DNA of 64,000 nucleotides from Herbaspirillum sp. 3R11 (lineage in GTDB: Bacteria > Pseudomonadota > Gammaproteobacteria > Burkholderiales > Burkholderiaceae_D), in NCBI RefSeq assembly GCF_004563925.1, contig NZ_SPNJ01000004.1, positions 124,001 through 188,000 on the forward strand. Direction: 5' to 3'. Position 1 is the stretch's first letter, and the number at the start of each line of letters is the position of its first letter. This document shows, one piece after another, positions 35,591 to 44,344 of this stretch. The notes below the pieces were generated by a model. The model searched no databases. It had not been told where the DNA came from and saw only the letters and a list, made by a program, of their open reading frames with translations. Both the position numbers and the translations under genes were made by a program.

Positions 35591-36883
35591 ATGACCAACG
35601 ACATTGTCATCAGTGCGCAGCACGTTAGTAAAGAATATCGCCTAGGCGTCATCAATCACGGCACCCTGTATCGCGACTTGCAAAGCTGGTGGGCTAAACG
35701 TAGAGGCAAAGAAGATCCGAATGCAGAAATAAAAGATTTCGCACGCGACAAACGTGAACGTACACGGATTAATGGAGATCTGTTCCATGCGCTGGACGAT
35801 GTTTCGTTCAACATCCGTCAAGGAGACGTCGTCGGGCTGGTCGGAAAAAATGGAGCAGGAAAATCCACGCTGCTAAAGATCATTTCCCGTATCACGTCTC
35901 CGACGTCAGGAAATATCCGCATACGCGGACGCATCGCCAGTCTGTTGGAAGTGGGTACCGGTTTTCATCCTGAATTAAGCGGCCGTGAAAATGTATACCT
36001 GAATGGTGCGATTCTTGGAATGAGCAGAAGAGAAGTCGCTTCAAAATTCGAAGAAATTGTCGAGTTCTCCGAGATTGGCGGCTTCATTGATACCCCCGTA
36101 AAACGCTACTCATCAGGCATGTACGTCAGACTTGCATTTTCTGTCGCGGCACATCTTGAACCAGAGATTCTATTGATTGACGAGGTTCTGGCTGTCGGTG
36201 ATGCCAACTTTCAAAAAAAATGTTTGGGGCGAATGAGTGAGGTCAGCAAAGATGGCCGCACCATTCTCTTTGTCAGTCATAACATGACCGCTATCAGCAG
36301 TATCTGCCCTACTTCTATTTTCATGAATGATGGTCGTGTCGAAGGCATTGGTGACTCCAGCGACATCATTCAAAGCTACTTGTCATCCGGACAGACAGGC
36401 AACAACGGTGTCTATTCAGTCCCCCCCGAACAGCTGGACGGCAAAGCGGTGATATTCCATGTCGCGATTCTGGACCAAGACGGCTTGGAAACCGGCACAG
36501 TTGAATTGACGAAAGAATTTTCCATTGCCGTTTGCTATGAACTGCGCGAATCACTATCTGGCCTTAGTGTGGGCTTGCAAATCATGGGAGAAGATGGATA
36601 CACCAGTATCTACAGTCTCTCCGATCCGGAACTTGACCCCTCCAGACTCGACGCAAGAATGCCAGGAAGATACCGATCCGTCGTGAAATTTCCTGTGTGC
36701 GCACTAAACACTGGCGCGTTTTATATCCGAGTAGGCATCTCCTCAAGATTTTCGATTTACTCCGTCGTCGAAGGGTTCCGCTTCGAAGTATCGGACAGTG
36801 TCGGCATTATCCAAATGCTAGGACAGTCCCGAAAGCCCTCGATATCTGCACTGCAATTACCTTGGCAAATTGAACGTCAATAG
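35591..36883 (+). CDS. wzt: ABC polysaccharide exporter ATPase with C-terminal glycan-binding domain
   Basis: A 430-residue Wzt protein. The nucleotide-binding domain has Walker A GKNGAGKST (85-93), signature YSSGMYVRL (about 173-181) and Walker B ILLIDEVLAVGD (about 193-204). Residues from about 270 form the beta-rich C-terminal domain that, in O8/O9a-type systems, recognises the chemically capped end of the finished chain. Methyltransferases later in the same operon could supply such a cap. The N-terminus has an insertion before the Walker A region (residues 20-65), common in this family. Confidence 0.95.
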   Translation: MTNDIVISAQHVSKEYRLGVINHGTLYRDLQSWWAKRRGKEDPNAEIKDFARDKRERTRINGDLFHALDDVSFNIRQGDVVGLVGKNGAGKSTLLKIISRITSPTSGNIRIRGRIASLLEVGTGFHPELSGRENVYLNGAILGMSRREVASKFEEIVEFSEIGGFIDTPVKRYSSGMYVRLAFSVAAHLEPEILLIDEVLAVGDANFQKKCLGRMSEVSKDGRTILFVSHNMTAISSICPTSIFMNDGRVEGIGDSSDIIQSYLSSGQTGNNGVYSVPPEQLDGKAVIFHVAILDQDGLETGTVELTKEFSIAVCYELRESLSGLSVGLQIMGEDGYTSIYSLSDPELDPSRLDARMPGRYRSVVKFPVCALNTGAFYIRVGISSRFSIYSVVEGFRFEVSDSVGIIQMLGQSRKPSISALQLPWQIERQ

Positions 36884-36901
36884 CATTTGGAAATACATTT
36901 T

Positions 36902-37882
36902 ATGAAAGCTGTACTTATCACAGGAGCCGATGGCTTCATTGGCTCACATCTCGCGGAGACATTGGTTACTGCGGGAGTTAAGGTCCGAGCTCTTTGCCAA
37001 TACAATTCGTTTGGCAGTTGGGGATGGCTGGATCAATCGCCGCTCGCCAGTCAAATGGAAATCGTGCTTGGCGATGTGCGAGATCCAACTCAGATGCGAA
37101 CAATCTGCAAAGGCGTTGATACGGTCTTTCACCTTGCGGCACTTATCGCCATTCCTTATTCGTATCAAGCAAGCTCCAGTTATGTCGACACCAATGTGCA
37201 AGGGACGTTGAACATGATGCAAGCCGCGCTTGAAGCTGGTGTTGACAAAGTAATTCAAACTTCGACCAGTGAAGTCTACGGGACGGCAAGATATGTCCCG
37301 ATAGATGAAGCTCATCCACTGCAAGCGCAATCTCCCTATTCAGCGACAAAAATTGGTGCTGATGCAGTCGCCTACAGCTATTTCTCAAGCTTCAATTTAC
37401 CAGTAACAATCGCGCGGCCATTTAATACTTATGGCCCACGGCAATCGGCTCGTGCAGTGATTCCGACTGTCATTACGCAATTGCTTACGGGACAACGCAA
37501 CCTTAAACTCGGTAGCCTTTCACCGACACGCGACTTCAATTTCGTGCGAGATACCTGCGCCGGCTTCATTGCGTTGGCCAACTGTGCCAACACTTCCGGC
37601 GAAACAATCAATATTGGATCTGGAACAGAAATTTCGATCGGCGATACGGTAAATATGATTGCCCGACTGATCGGAGCAGAAATTGAAATTGAATGCGATG
37701 AACAGAGACTGCGCCCGGCAAATAGCGAAGTCGAACGCCTCTGCTGCGATAACCGCAAAATTCAAACGCTGACTAATTTTTCACCTTCCGTTGCACTTGA
37801 GCAAGGATTGCAAGAAACAATCGACTGGTTGTCCATCCCAGAAAACCTGAAACGTTATAAAGCGGATATCTTCAATGTCTAA
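36902..37882 (+). CDS. NAD-dependent sugar-nucleotide 4,6-dehydratase (LegB-like SDR)
   Basis: A 326-residue extended SDR. The nucleotide motif GADGFIGSHL is at the N-terminus, QTSTSEVYG is the active-site strand, and SPYSATKIGADAVAYSY carries the Tyr/Lys pair. The pattern FHLAALIAIPYSYQAP-like (here ending QASS) with NTYGPRQSARAVIPT resembles LegB, the GDP- or UDP-GlcNAc 4,6-dehydratase of legionaminic acid synthesis. ATG 36902 was chosen over an upstream non-ATG frame. It overlaps the nucleotidyltransferase gene by 8 nt, which supports joint action on one sugar nucleotide. Confidence 0.82.
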   Translation: MKAVLITGADGFIGSHLAETLVTAGVKVRALCQYNSFGSWGWLDQSPLASQMEIVLGDVRDPTQMRTICKGVDTVFHLAALIAIPYSYQASSSYVDTNVQGTLNMMQAALEAGVDKVIQTSTSEVYGTARYVPIDEAHPLQAQSPYSATKIGADAVAYSYFSSFNLPVTIARPFNTYGPRQSARAVIPTVITQLLTGQRNLKLGSLSPTRDFNFVRDTCAGFIALANCANTSGETINIGSGTEISIGDTVNMIARLIGAEIEIECDEQRLRPANSEVERLCCDNRKIQTLTNFSPSVALEQGLQETIDWLSIPENLKRYKADIFNV

Positions 37883-38588
37883 ACGTGCAGTCATTCTCGC
37901 CGGCGGAAAAGGAACGCGCCTGCGTCCTTACACAGTCGTACTCCCAAAGCCGCTAATGCCAATTGGCGAATTTCCGATTCTGGAAGTCATCATTCGGCAG
38001 TTGGTGAAGTCCGGATTCACTCACATCACGCTGGCAGTAAATCATCAGGCAGAAATCATCAAAGCTTTTTTCCAAGATGGGGAGCGCTGGGGAATTCGCA
38101 TTGACTACTCGCTGGAAACCAGTCCGCTAGGAACAATGGGGCCACTGCGCCTGATTAAGGATTTGCCCGAGAACTTCCTGGTCATGAACGGAGACATCCT
38201 GACAGATCTGAATTTTTCCAACTTCTACGATTCGCACGTGCAATCGAAGCATGTCTTTACCATTTCTTCGATGCGCCGCCAGCATCTTATTGATTATGGC
38301 GTATTGGACACAAGTAGCGCGGGTGTTCTTACCGGTTTCAGAGAAAAGCCCTCTGTTGATTATGAAGTCAGTATGGGAGTATATATGCTCAGCGCGGAGG
38401 CATTACAGCTCATCCCGGTCAATGCTCCTTTCGGTTTCGATGGGCTAATGCTGAAGCTGCTCGAATTGAACCGTGAAGTAAACGTTCGCGCCTTTAGCGG
38501 ATATTGGCTTGATATCGGGCGTCCGGATGACTACGCTAAAGCCATAGATGAATTTGAAAATACGAGAGCCCGTTTCCTCGATGATTGA
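37875..38588 (+). CDS. Sugar-1-phosphate nucleotidyltransferase (PtmE/RmlA-like)
   Basis: A 237-residue nucleotidyltransferase. The N-terminal signature AVILAGGKGTRLRPYT, the PKPLMPIG lysine motif, MNGDILTD metal site and FREKPSVDYEVSMGVY segment are all present. The sequence resembles the catalytic domain of PtmE, which makes GDP-glucosamine-type donors for legionaminic acid, but lacks its CBS domains. Mannose-1-P guanylyltransferase-like activity is an alternative. It overlaps both neighbours by 8 nt, forming a tight unit with the two SDR genes. Confidence 0.85.
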   Translation: MSKRAVILAGGKGTRLRPYTVVLPKPLMPIGEFPILEVIIRQLVKSGFTHITLAVNHQAEIIKAFFQDGERWGIRIDYSLETSPLGTMGPLRLIKDLPENFLVMNGDILTDLNFSNFYDSHVQSKHVFTISSMRRQHLIDYGVLDTSSAGVLTGFREKPSVDYEVSMGVYMLSAEALQLIPVNAPFGFDGLMLKLLELNREVNVRAFSGYWLDIGRPDDYAKAIDEFENTRARFLDD

Positions 38589-39435
38589 TGTCATTGTCAC
38601 CGGCGCGTCCGGCTTCATCGGGCAAGCACTCTGTGATCGCCTCGAACAAGACGGTCTTTCGGTACTGCGTGTGGCGCATCGACACGGCTGCGTAAGTGAG
38701 GCAGCTACTTGGAATGCACTACCGAAGGCAGGAACTGTCATGCATTTGGCTGGTCGCAGCTATGTGCCGCAAAGCTGGCAAGAGTCCGCCGATTTTATGC
38801 GCATCAACGTAGTCGGCACGGAACAAGCCCTGGCTTATTGCCGCAACAACGACGCATCTTTGGTGTTTGCCAGTGCATACGTCTACGGCATACCTGAAAA
38901 ATTGCCGATACGAGAGTCGGATCGTACTGCACCGAATAATCCTTACGCGTTGTCAAAACGCCTGGCAGAACAGCTTTGCGAGTTCGCAAGTAAGATCCAA
39001 GGTGTTCCAACTACGATTTTGCGTATCTTTAACGTCTTCGGCCCGAAGCAACGCGCAGAATTTTTAATCCCAAGCATCGTCGATCAAGTTCTTAACAAGA
39101 AAGAGATCAATGTTTTGGATCTGTCTCCACGACGAGATTATGTCTTCGTCGAGGATGTTGCTGAGGCGTTTGTGAAGGCAATGAAAACACCAAATGGATT
39201 TCGCTGCGTCAACGTCGGTTCCGGAATTTCGTATTCGGTGCAAGAAGTGATCGATATCGTGCAGGCGGTCGGCGGGACAAATCTGCCTGTGCGTTCTGCC
39301 GCGGTAGAGCGACGACAAGAAATCCCCGATGTACGAGCCGATGTAACAATGGGTCAACAGTTGCTAGGCTGGCAGTCCATAGTGGACTTTCGTAGTGGAA
39401 TAGAAAGAATTTTATTAGGAGCTGAATGTGAGTGA
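38581..39435 (+). CDS. NAD-dependent epimerase/dehydratase (extended SDR)
   Basis: A 284-residue SDR. GASGFIGQALCDRL is the nucleotide-binding motif, and VMHLAGRSYVPQSW and SAYVYG lie around the active site. The catalytic lysine motif is NPYALSKRLAEQL, and SPRRDYVFVEDVAEAF is typical of sugar-nucleotide reductases and epimerases. ATG 38581 lies inside the stop of the previous gene (8-nt overlap). Exact chemistry (4-reductase, 4-epimerase or second dehydratase) cannot be told. It overlaps the radical SAM gene by 8 nt. Confidence 0.85.
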   Translation: MIDVIVTGASGFIGQALCDRLEQDGLSVLRVAHRHGCVSEAATWNALPKAGTVMHLAGRSYVPQSWQESADFMRINVVGTEQALAYCRNNDASLVFASAYVYGIPEKLPIRESDRTAPNNPYALSKRLAEQLCEFASKIQGVPTTILRIFNVFGPKQRAEFLIPSIVDQVLNKKEINVLDLSPRRDYVFVEDVAEAFVKAMKTPNGFRCVNVGSGISYSVQEVIDIVQAVGGTNLPVRSAAVERRQEIPDVRADVTMGQQLLGWQSIVDFRSGIERILLGAECE

Positions 39436-40498
39436 TCGTTATGTGCCCATCAACAAGGGCAACTATTCCATGGACACGGCTGAGCGAGAACAGTTGTTTG
39501 AAACATATCGTGGTGAAGGCTGGGAAGCCGAATATGCCGACTATCGCAAGAAATGGAGCGATCTGGCAAAGCAGCAGGTCGTATCTGATTATCCGCTTCT
39601 CGTCGATATTGAATTGTCTTCCATCTGCAATTTGCACTGCCCGATGTGCTACACAATCACCGACAAATTCAAGGAACATGTCGACACCACGCGGATGGAC
39701 TGGGACCTCTATCGAAAAATTATTGATGAGATCGGCGGAAAAGTTCCTGCAATTCGCTTGAGCCTCCGTGGCGAAGCGACACTGCACAAAAAATTTGTTG
39801 AGTGCATCAAGTATGCAAAAGACAGTGGTATCAAAGAAGTGTCGACTCTGACTCACGGTGGAAAACTGACGCTTCCTTACTTCGAGCAGATTGTCGATGC
39901 TGGAATCGACTGGATTACGATTTCTGCTGATGGAGTTGGTGAAACCTACGAGAAGATTCGCAAGCCAATCAAATTCAACGACATTCTGGATAAGATTAAG
40001 GCCATGCAGCAGTTCAAGAAAGAGCGTGGTTTGCATCGCCCAGTGATCAAAGTACAGGGAATTTGGCCCGCAATCAGAGATCATGCGGAAGAATACTACG
40101 ATACCTTCGCGCCACATGTGGACCTGGTTGCCTTCAATCCACTGATTGACTATCTCGGTAACGATACACACATCGAGTATCTGGAAAATTTCACATGCCC
40201 ACAACAGTATCAGCGCCTCGTTATTGGTGCGGATGGCTTGGTCATGAAATGCTCAAACGATGAAGAAAATCGCGAGATCATTGGAGACATCAAATCTGAA
40301 ACGATTCATCAGATCTGGCATGGCGAAAAGATGAGTGCAGTACGGGCCCTGCACAAGCGGGACAGAGGCTTTATGGAGAGTTCTGTCTGTAAAAAATGTT
40401 ACTTGCCACGGAAAACTGAAGATGAAGCAGCGGAAGTCGGAGGGCGCACATTTACTGTAAAAAACTACGTGTTCCGGATTCAGGTGGTGGGTAAGTAA
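39428..40498 (+). CDS. Radical SAM protein with SPASM domain
   Basis: A 356-residue radical SAM enzyme. The [4Fe-4S]-binding CxxxCxxC is CNLHCPMC in DIELSSICNLHC. A C-terminal SPASM-like cluster domain has MKCSNDEENREIIGDI and the later CKKCYLPRKTED. The start is GTG, with AGGAG seven bases upstream and an 8-nt overlap with the previous SDR gene. Sugar-nucleotide genes surround it, so the substrate is probably a nucleotide sugar or lipid-linked sugar: possible dehydration, epimerisation, deoxygenation or C-C chemistry. I know of no standard place for such an enzyme in nonulosonate synthesis. Confidence 0.9.
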   Translation: MSDRYVPINKGNYSMDTAEREQLFETYRGEGWEAEYADYRKKWSDLAKQQVVSDYPLLVDIELSSICNLHCPMCYTITDKFKEHVDTTRMDWDLYRKIIDEIGGKVPAIRLSLRGEATLHKKFVECIKYAKDSGIKEVSTLTHGGKLTLPYFEQIVDAGIDWITISADGVGETYEKIRKPIKFNDILDKIKAMQQFKKERGLHRPVIKVQGIWPAIRDHAEEYYDTFAPHVDLVAFNPLIDYLGNDTHIEYLENFTCPQQYQRLVIGADGLVMKCSNDEENREIIGDIKSETIHQIWHGEKMSAVRALHKRDRGFMESSVCKKCYLPRKTEDEAAEVGGRTFTVKNYVFRIQVVGK

Positions 40499-40500
40499 CA

Positions 40501-41697
40501 TTGGCTAACAACGTGTCCATTCCTGCGGAAACAACTTCAGTGATCGAGAGGAAGCGTTACGATCATTTTCAAGTTGCACGAGGTATCGCGTGTTTAATGG
40601 TATTTGCGAATCACGTTAGCGGTCTTTTAAGTGAGGGCCTGAATAGTGAAACCACATCCTCTGGTTTCGCACCATTTCTCGTCCCGATGGGTTTCCCTTG
40701 GGTATGGTTATTTCTTGTACTGTCTGGGTTCTTGCTGACAAAAGGCTTTGTAATAGGACGCTTCAGCCTCGATAGCGCAGGAATTAAGCACTTCATCATT
40801 GCTCGGCTACATCGGCTATTACCGCTACTTTGGTGTGTGAGCGCACTCTGGTTTGCACTTTATATTACCGGGATATGGAGTCCGCACTTACCCGCCTTCG
40901 ATTGGAAACGGGAAATAGGTGTGGCCTTGGCGTTTCCGTGGCTTCCGTACTTCCAAAGCACAAATGCAATTAGCTCGATGAATAGCCCCGTGTGGAGCGC
41001 TATCATTGAAATTCATTATTCACTTCTGCTGCCTTTGCTTTTCGTGTGGATAGGATTGTCCGCAAAAAAAATGAGGTGGATATTAGTTGCATGGGCATTT
41101 GGAATTGGTGCTCTGGCTTGCACTATTTTTCTTTTTAAGAGCTGGGATATATTTCCATTGGTATATGGAAATCATCTCTATAACTTGGGATTTTTTATAG
41201 CAGGTGGAATATTGTCGCTACGGTCGCCTGGTATTTATATCAAACGATTGCCGTGGTCTATTGTGATCATCTTTACCGTTGCCTCATTGCTGTTCGTCCA
41301 ATACGAAGCGTTCTTCTACTTGAATGCAACTCTTGCGCTATCCCCACTGCTCATGCTGCCGGTTTGGTGCATTGTTGTTGCGAGATGTGACGATCAATAC
41401 CAAGCATCCGTTCCGACAAAATTTTCTGGACTTTGGCGAGGAATGAATTTGTTAAGCATTTTAGAAACGCTGGGGATGATGAGCTACTCCCTCTATCTGG
41501 CGCACAAGCCGATTAGCTATATTTTGATAGAGAAATTGCATCTAACTCGATGGACCTCGACCATCCCTGAGCTGGTTGTTATGACATTTTTGTGCCTGCT
41601 GTTATCCCTGCCGCTCTTTGGGGTTCTGTTCATTTTTATAGAACGCCGCTTCAGGATGCATTCTGCACCACAGTTGACAAACTCTCGAATGATATGA
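40501..41697 (+). CDS. Acyltransferase family 3 (OafA-like) membrane protein
   Basis: A 398-residue polytopic protein with about ten membrane segments, of the acyltransferase-3 family that O-acetylates or otherwise acylates glycans. The N-terminal helix carries the family pattern RYDHFQVARGIACLMVFANH, with the conserved histidine and arginine. MSYSLYLAHKPISYILIE is the typical C-terminal helix. The start codon is TTG at 40501, two bases after the previous stop; no closer ATG fits. The gene is among the most AT-rich of the cluster. The acceptor is probably the polysaccharide built by this locus. Confidence 0.88.
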   Translation: MANNVSIPAETTSVIERKRYDHFQVARGIACLMVFANHVSGLLSEGLNSETTSSGFAPFLVPMGFPWVWLFLVLSGFLLTKGFVIGRFSLDSAGIKHFIIARLHRLLPLLWCVSALWFALYITGIWSPHLPAFDWKREIGVALAFPWLPYFQSTNAISSMNSPVWSAIIEIHYSLLLPLLFVWIGLSAKKMRWILVAWAFGIGALACTIFLFKSWDIFPLVYGNHLYNLGFFIAGGILSLRSPGIYIKRLPWSIVIIFTVASLLFVQYEAFFYLNATLALSPLLMLPVWCIVVARCDDQYQASVPTKFSGLWRGMNLLSILETLGMMSYSLYLAHKPISYILIEKLHLTRWTSTIPELVVMTFLCLLLSLPLFGVLFIFIERRFRMHSAPQLTNSRMI

Positions 41698-41715
41698 CTG
41701 GAACACAGGAACACC

Positions 41716-42732
41716 ATGTTTAGACGTTATACAAAAGATCGCTGCTACATCATCGCTGAAATTGGCGGAAACTTTACGACTTTCGAACAAGCCAAACGGC
41801 TGATCGACGAAGCAGCCGCCTGTGGCGTGGATGCGGTGAAATTGCAGACTTACCAAGCTGAAACACTATCGAGTCCTGAAGCAATTTTCGACATGGAAAA
41901 CACCGGTGTCGTGTCTCAGTATGAACTGTTCAAGAAGTATGAAATCAATGAGGCCCTGCATCGCGCAGTATTTGAATATGCGGATAGCAAAGGATTGGAT
42001 TGGTTCTCGTCCCCATCGCATCAGAATGATGTTGACATGCTGGAACGCTGCGATGTCGGCGCTCACAAGATCGGTTCCGATGACGCAGTCAATTTGCCAT
42101 TTCTGCGCTATGTTGCCAGCAAAGGTAAACCAGTCATCCTGTCTACCGGCATGTGCACACTTGACGAAGTTGTAGAGTCGGTCAATACAATGCTTGCGGA
42201 AGGCAATGAAAAAATCATTCTTTTACATGCCATTACCAGCTATCCAACGCATCCGGAGAACGTCAATCTGCGCGCCATGCAAACCTTGGCGAACACATTC
42301 CCGCAACTAGATATCGGCTACTCAGATCACACACTCTCCCCCGTCGCATGCCTTTGTGCAGTCGCGATGGGTGCTCGCGTCATTGAGCGACATTTCACAT
42401 ATGACAAACAAGCAGATGGTCCTGATCATATGCTTTCCGCAGACCCTTCCGAAATGAAATGGCTGGTAGATGCTATTCGATCCTATGAGATCATGCGAGG
42501 AAGCGGAATCAAGCGCCCTGCAAATAGTGAGCAAAAAACCCGCAAAAACAACCGAAAGAGTATTGTCGCGGCTCGCGACATACGTGCAGGCGAGCGTATT
42601 TCTGAAGTTGATATTGCGATCAAGCGTCCAGGGTATGGTATTGCGCCTAAATACTTCCCGCAGATCATAGGACGCAGCGTTCTTCAAGACATGCCTGCCG
42701 GAAGCGTGCTCAACTGGGATCGTCTTACGTGA
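41716..42732 (+). CDS. NeuB/SpsE-family nonulosonate synthase-like protein
   Basis: A 338-residue sialic-acid-synthase family protein, which condenses phosphoenolpyruvate with an aldose to give a nine-carbon 2-keto acid. The TIM-barrel part has AEIGGNFTTFEQAKRLIDEA, DAVKLQTYQAETL, HAITSYPTHPENVNLRAM and GYSDHTLSPVA. A C-terminal SAF/antifreeze-like domain (ARDIRAGERISEVDIAIKRP) completes the usual architecture. Its GTGA overlap with the cytidylyltransferase gene, followed by a PseG-like gene, reproduces the spsE-spsF-spsG order of Bacillus. The sugar made is unknown. Confidence 0.9.
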   Translation: MFRRYTKDRCYIIAEIGGNFTTFEQAKRLIDEAAACGVDAVKLQTYQAETLSSPEAIFDMENTGVVSQYELFKKYEINEALHRAVFEYADSKGLDWFSSPSHQNDVDMLERCDVGAHKIGSDDAVNLPFLRYVASKGKPVILSTGMCTLDEVVESVNTMLAEGNEKIILLHAITSYPTHPENVNLRAMQTLANTFPQLDIGYSDHTLSPVACLCAVAMGARVIERHFTYDKQADGPDHMLSADPSEMKWLVDAIRSYEIMRGSGIKRPANSEQKTRKNNRKSIVAARDIRAGERISEVDIAIKRPGYGIAPKYFPQIIGRSVLQDMPAGSVLNWDRLT

Positions 42733-43394
42733 AACTGGGCATTATCATCCAAGCGCGAATGGGATCATCCCGCCTTCCTGGCAAGGTATTGCGGCTCATA
42801 GCCGGAAAACCGTTGCTTGCGCATGTCACAGGCCGACTCAATGGCTTGAAGCATCAGGCCACTATCGTTATCGCGACGTCAACCCAAACTCAGGATGACG
42901 CAATTGCTAAATGGTGCGAGCAAACCTGCAGCATTTGTTTCCGAGGATCGGAGTTGGATGTGTTGGATCGATATTTTCAATGCGCCCAGCAATTTGGCTT
43001 CAGCCAGGTCGTCCGACTGACAGCTGACAATCCTTTCACAGATATCAACGAGCTCGATCGCCTTATTGAACAGCATCTGGCACAACACAATGATTACACT
43101 CATTCTTTTGGCATGATGCCGCTTGGAGTCGGTGCAGAAATAATGACAGTTGATGCACTCCAAACCAGCGCTGTCGAAGGTGTGGCGCCACATCACCGCG
43201 AGCACGTCAATGAATTCATTCAAGAAAATCCTGAACGTTTTCGTATTGGTGTTTTAGACGTTCCTGCCTCGAAGAAGGCTCCAGAGCTGCGTATGACTGT
43301 CGATACAATTGCCGATTTTGATCATGCATGCCGTCTGGCCGATATCTGCGCGCCGGAGTGGTTAAGTACGGAACGAGCAATTTCTGCATGCTAG
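42729..43394 (+). CDS. SpsF-like cytidylyltransferase
   Basis: A 221-residue protein of the SpsF branch of the CMP-Kdo synthetase/NeuA family. It opens with the nucleotide-binding signature IIIQARMGSSRLPGKVL. LTADNPFTDINELD contains the metal-binding aspartate region, and HREHVNEFI and LRMTVDTIADF are typical of SpsF. It presumably activates the nonulosonate-like acid as a CMP sugar. It starts at GTG within the stop of the synthase gene and overlaps the PseG-like gene by 7 nt. Confidence 0.87.
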   Translation: MKLGIIIQARMGSSRLPGKVLRLIAGKPLLAHVTGRLNGLKHQATIVIATSTQTQDDAIAKWCEQTCSICFRGSELDVLDRYFQCAQQFGFSQVVRLTADNPFTDINELDRLIEQHLAQHNDYTHSFGMMPLGVGAEIMTVDALQTSAVEGVAPHHREHVNEFIQENPERFRIGVLDVPASKKAPELRMTVDTIADFDHACRLADICAPEWLSTERAISAC

Positions 43395-44344
43395 CACTTT
43401 GCATTGAAAGTTCGCACGCTCGAGGAATGGGGCATCTGTTTCGTGCTCTGGCATTGGCCGATGGACTGCGAGAGCACAACGTCGACTTGATTTTTCTTCT
43501 CAATCAGCACAAACCAGCTTTGGAGTTGATTGCTTCACGTGGATACGACAGTGAGATCGTGCCGCTCGAGCGTGCGGGAGAGTGGGAGAAAGATATTGTC
43601 GCAAAGAGAAATATTCGCCTTTGGATCAATGATCGGCTTAACACGGACGCGCGCCATGCCGCACGTGTTACGGAAGCCGGAATTCCCTTGGTTACCTTTG
43701 ATGATCGCGGAAGTGGTTCCCCGTATGCGGACATTAATATCGCGGCGTTGATTTTTGATGAAGTGGGCACGCTTAAGGGAAAGCGGGTATTGCAAGGACC
43801 AGACTATCTGGTCATCAATCCGGAAATCCGGAATTTTCAACGTGTTCGCACCAGTCAAACCTCGTTGCTGGTGACCTTAGGTGGAAGCGATACTTATGGC
43901 GTGACGTTATCTGTGGTTCGTCACCTGATGAAGATCGGAAAGGCAGCGACCGTTGTAGTCGGCCCTGGATTTGCACATATGGATGAATTGCAAGAGCTGC
44001 TTACTCCTGCGTTTTCCTTAAAACAAGGGGTTCCCTCTTTAATTGAAGAGTTCAGCCTCCACGATCTTGCTATCACAGGAGGTGGTGTGACACCTTTTGA
44101 AGCTGCAGCATCCGGGCTTCCGACAATTGTTATTGCAAACGAAAAATTTGAAGTAACCGTCGGGCAAGCACTGGAAAATTTTGGGGTATCACGCTATGCA
44201 GGCCATCATGACGACATCGATTGGTCATTGTTTGACCTCATGTTGCCAATAGAAACGATGAGCCGACGGGGCATAGAAAAAATTGGCCTGCATGGCCGTC
44301 AGCGCGTCATCACGGCAATTATGGAGCTGCGTTGCCAATCATGA
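43388..44344 (+). CDS. PseG/SpsG-like nucleotide-sugar hydrolase
   Basis: A 318-residue GT-B fold protein related to PseG, which hydrolyses the nucleotide from a UDP-di-N-acetyl sugar before condensation by the NeuB-type enzyme. GMGHLFRALALADGL carries the catalytic histidine of the family, and VTLGGSDTYGV and TGGGVTPFEAAASGLPTIVI form the C-terminal nucleotide site. ATG 43388 lies inside the upstream gene. In B. subtilis the SpsG equivalent is likewise third after SpsE and SpsF. Its exact substrate here is unknown. Confidence 0.85.
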   Translation: MLALCIESSHARGMGHLFRALALADGLREHNVDLIFLLNQHKPALELIASRGYDSEIVPLERAGEWEKDIVAKRNIRLWINDRLNTDARHAARVTEAGIPLVTFDDRGSGSPYADINIAALIFDEVGTLKGKRVLQGPDYLVINPEIRNFQRVRTSQTSLLVTLGGSDTYGVTLSVVRHLMKIGKAATVVVGPGFAHMDELQELLTPAFSLKQGVPSLIEEFSLHDLAITGGGVTPFEAAASGLPTIVIANEKFEVTVGQALENFGVSRYAGHHDDIDWSLFDLMLPIETMSRRGIEKIGLHGRQRVITAIMELRCQS

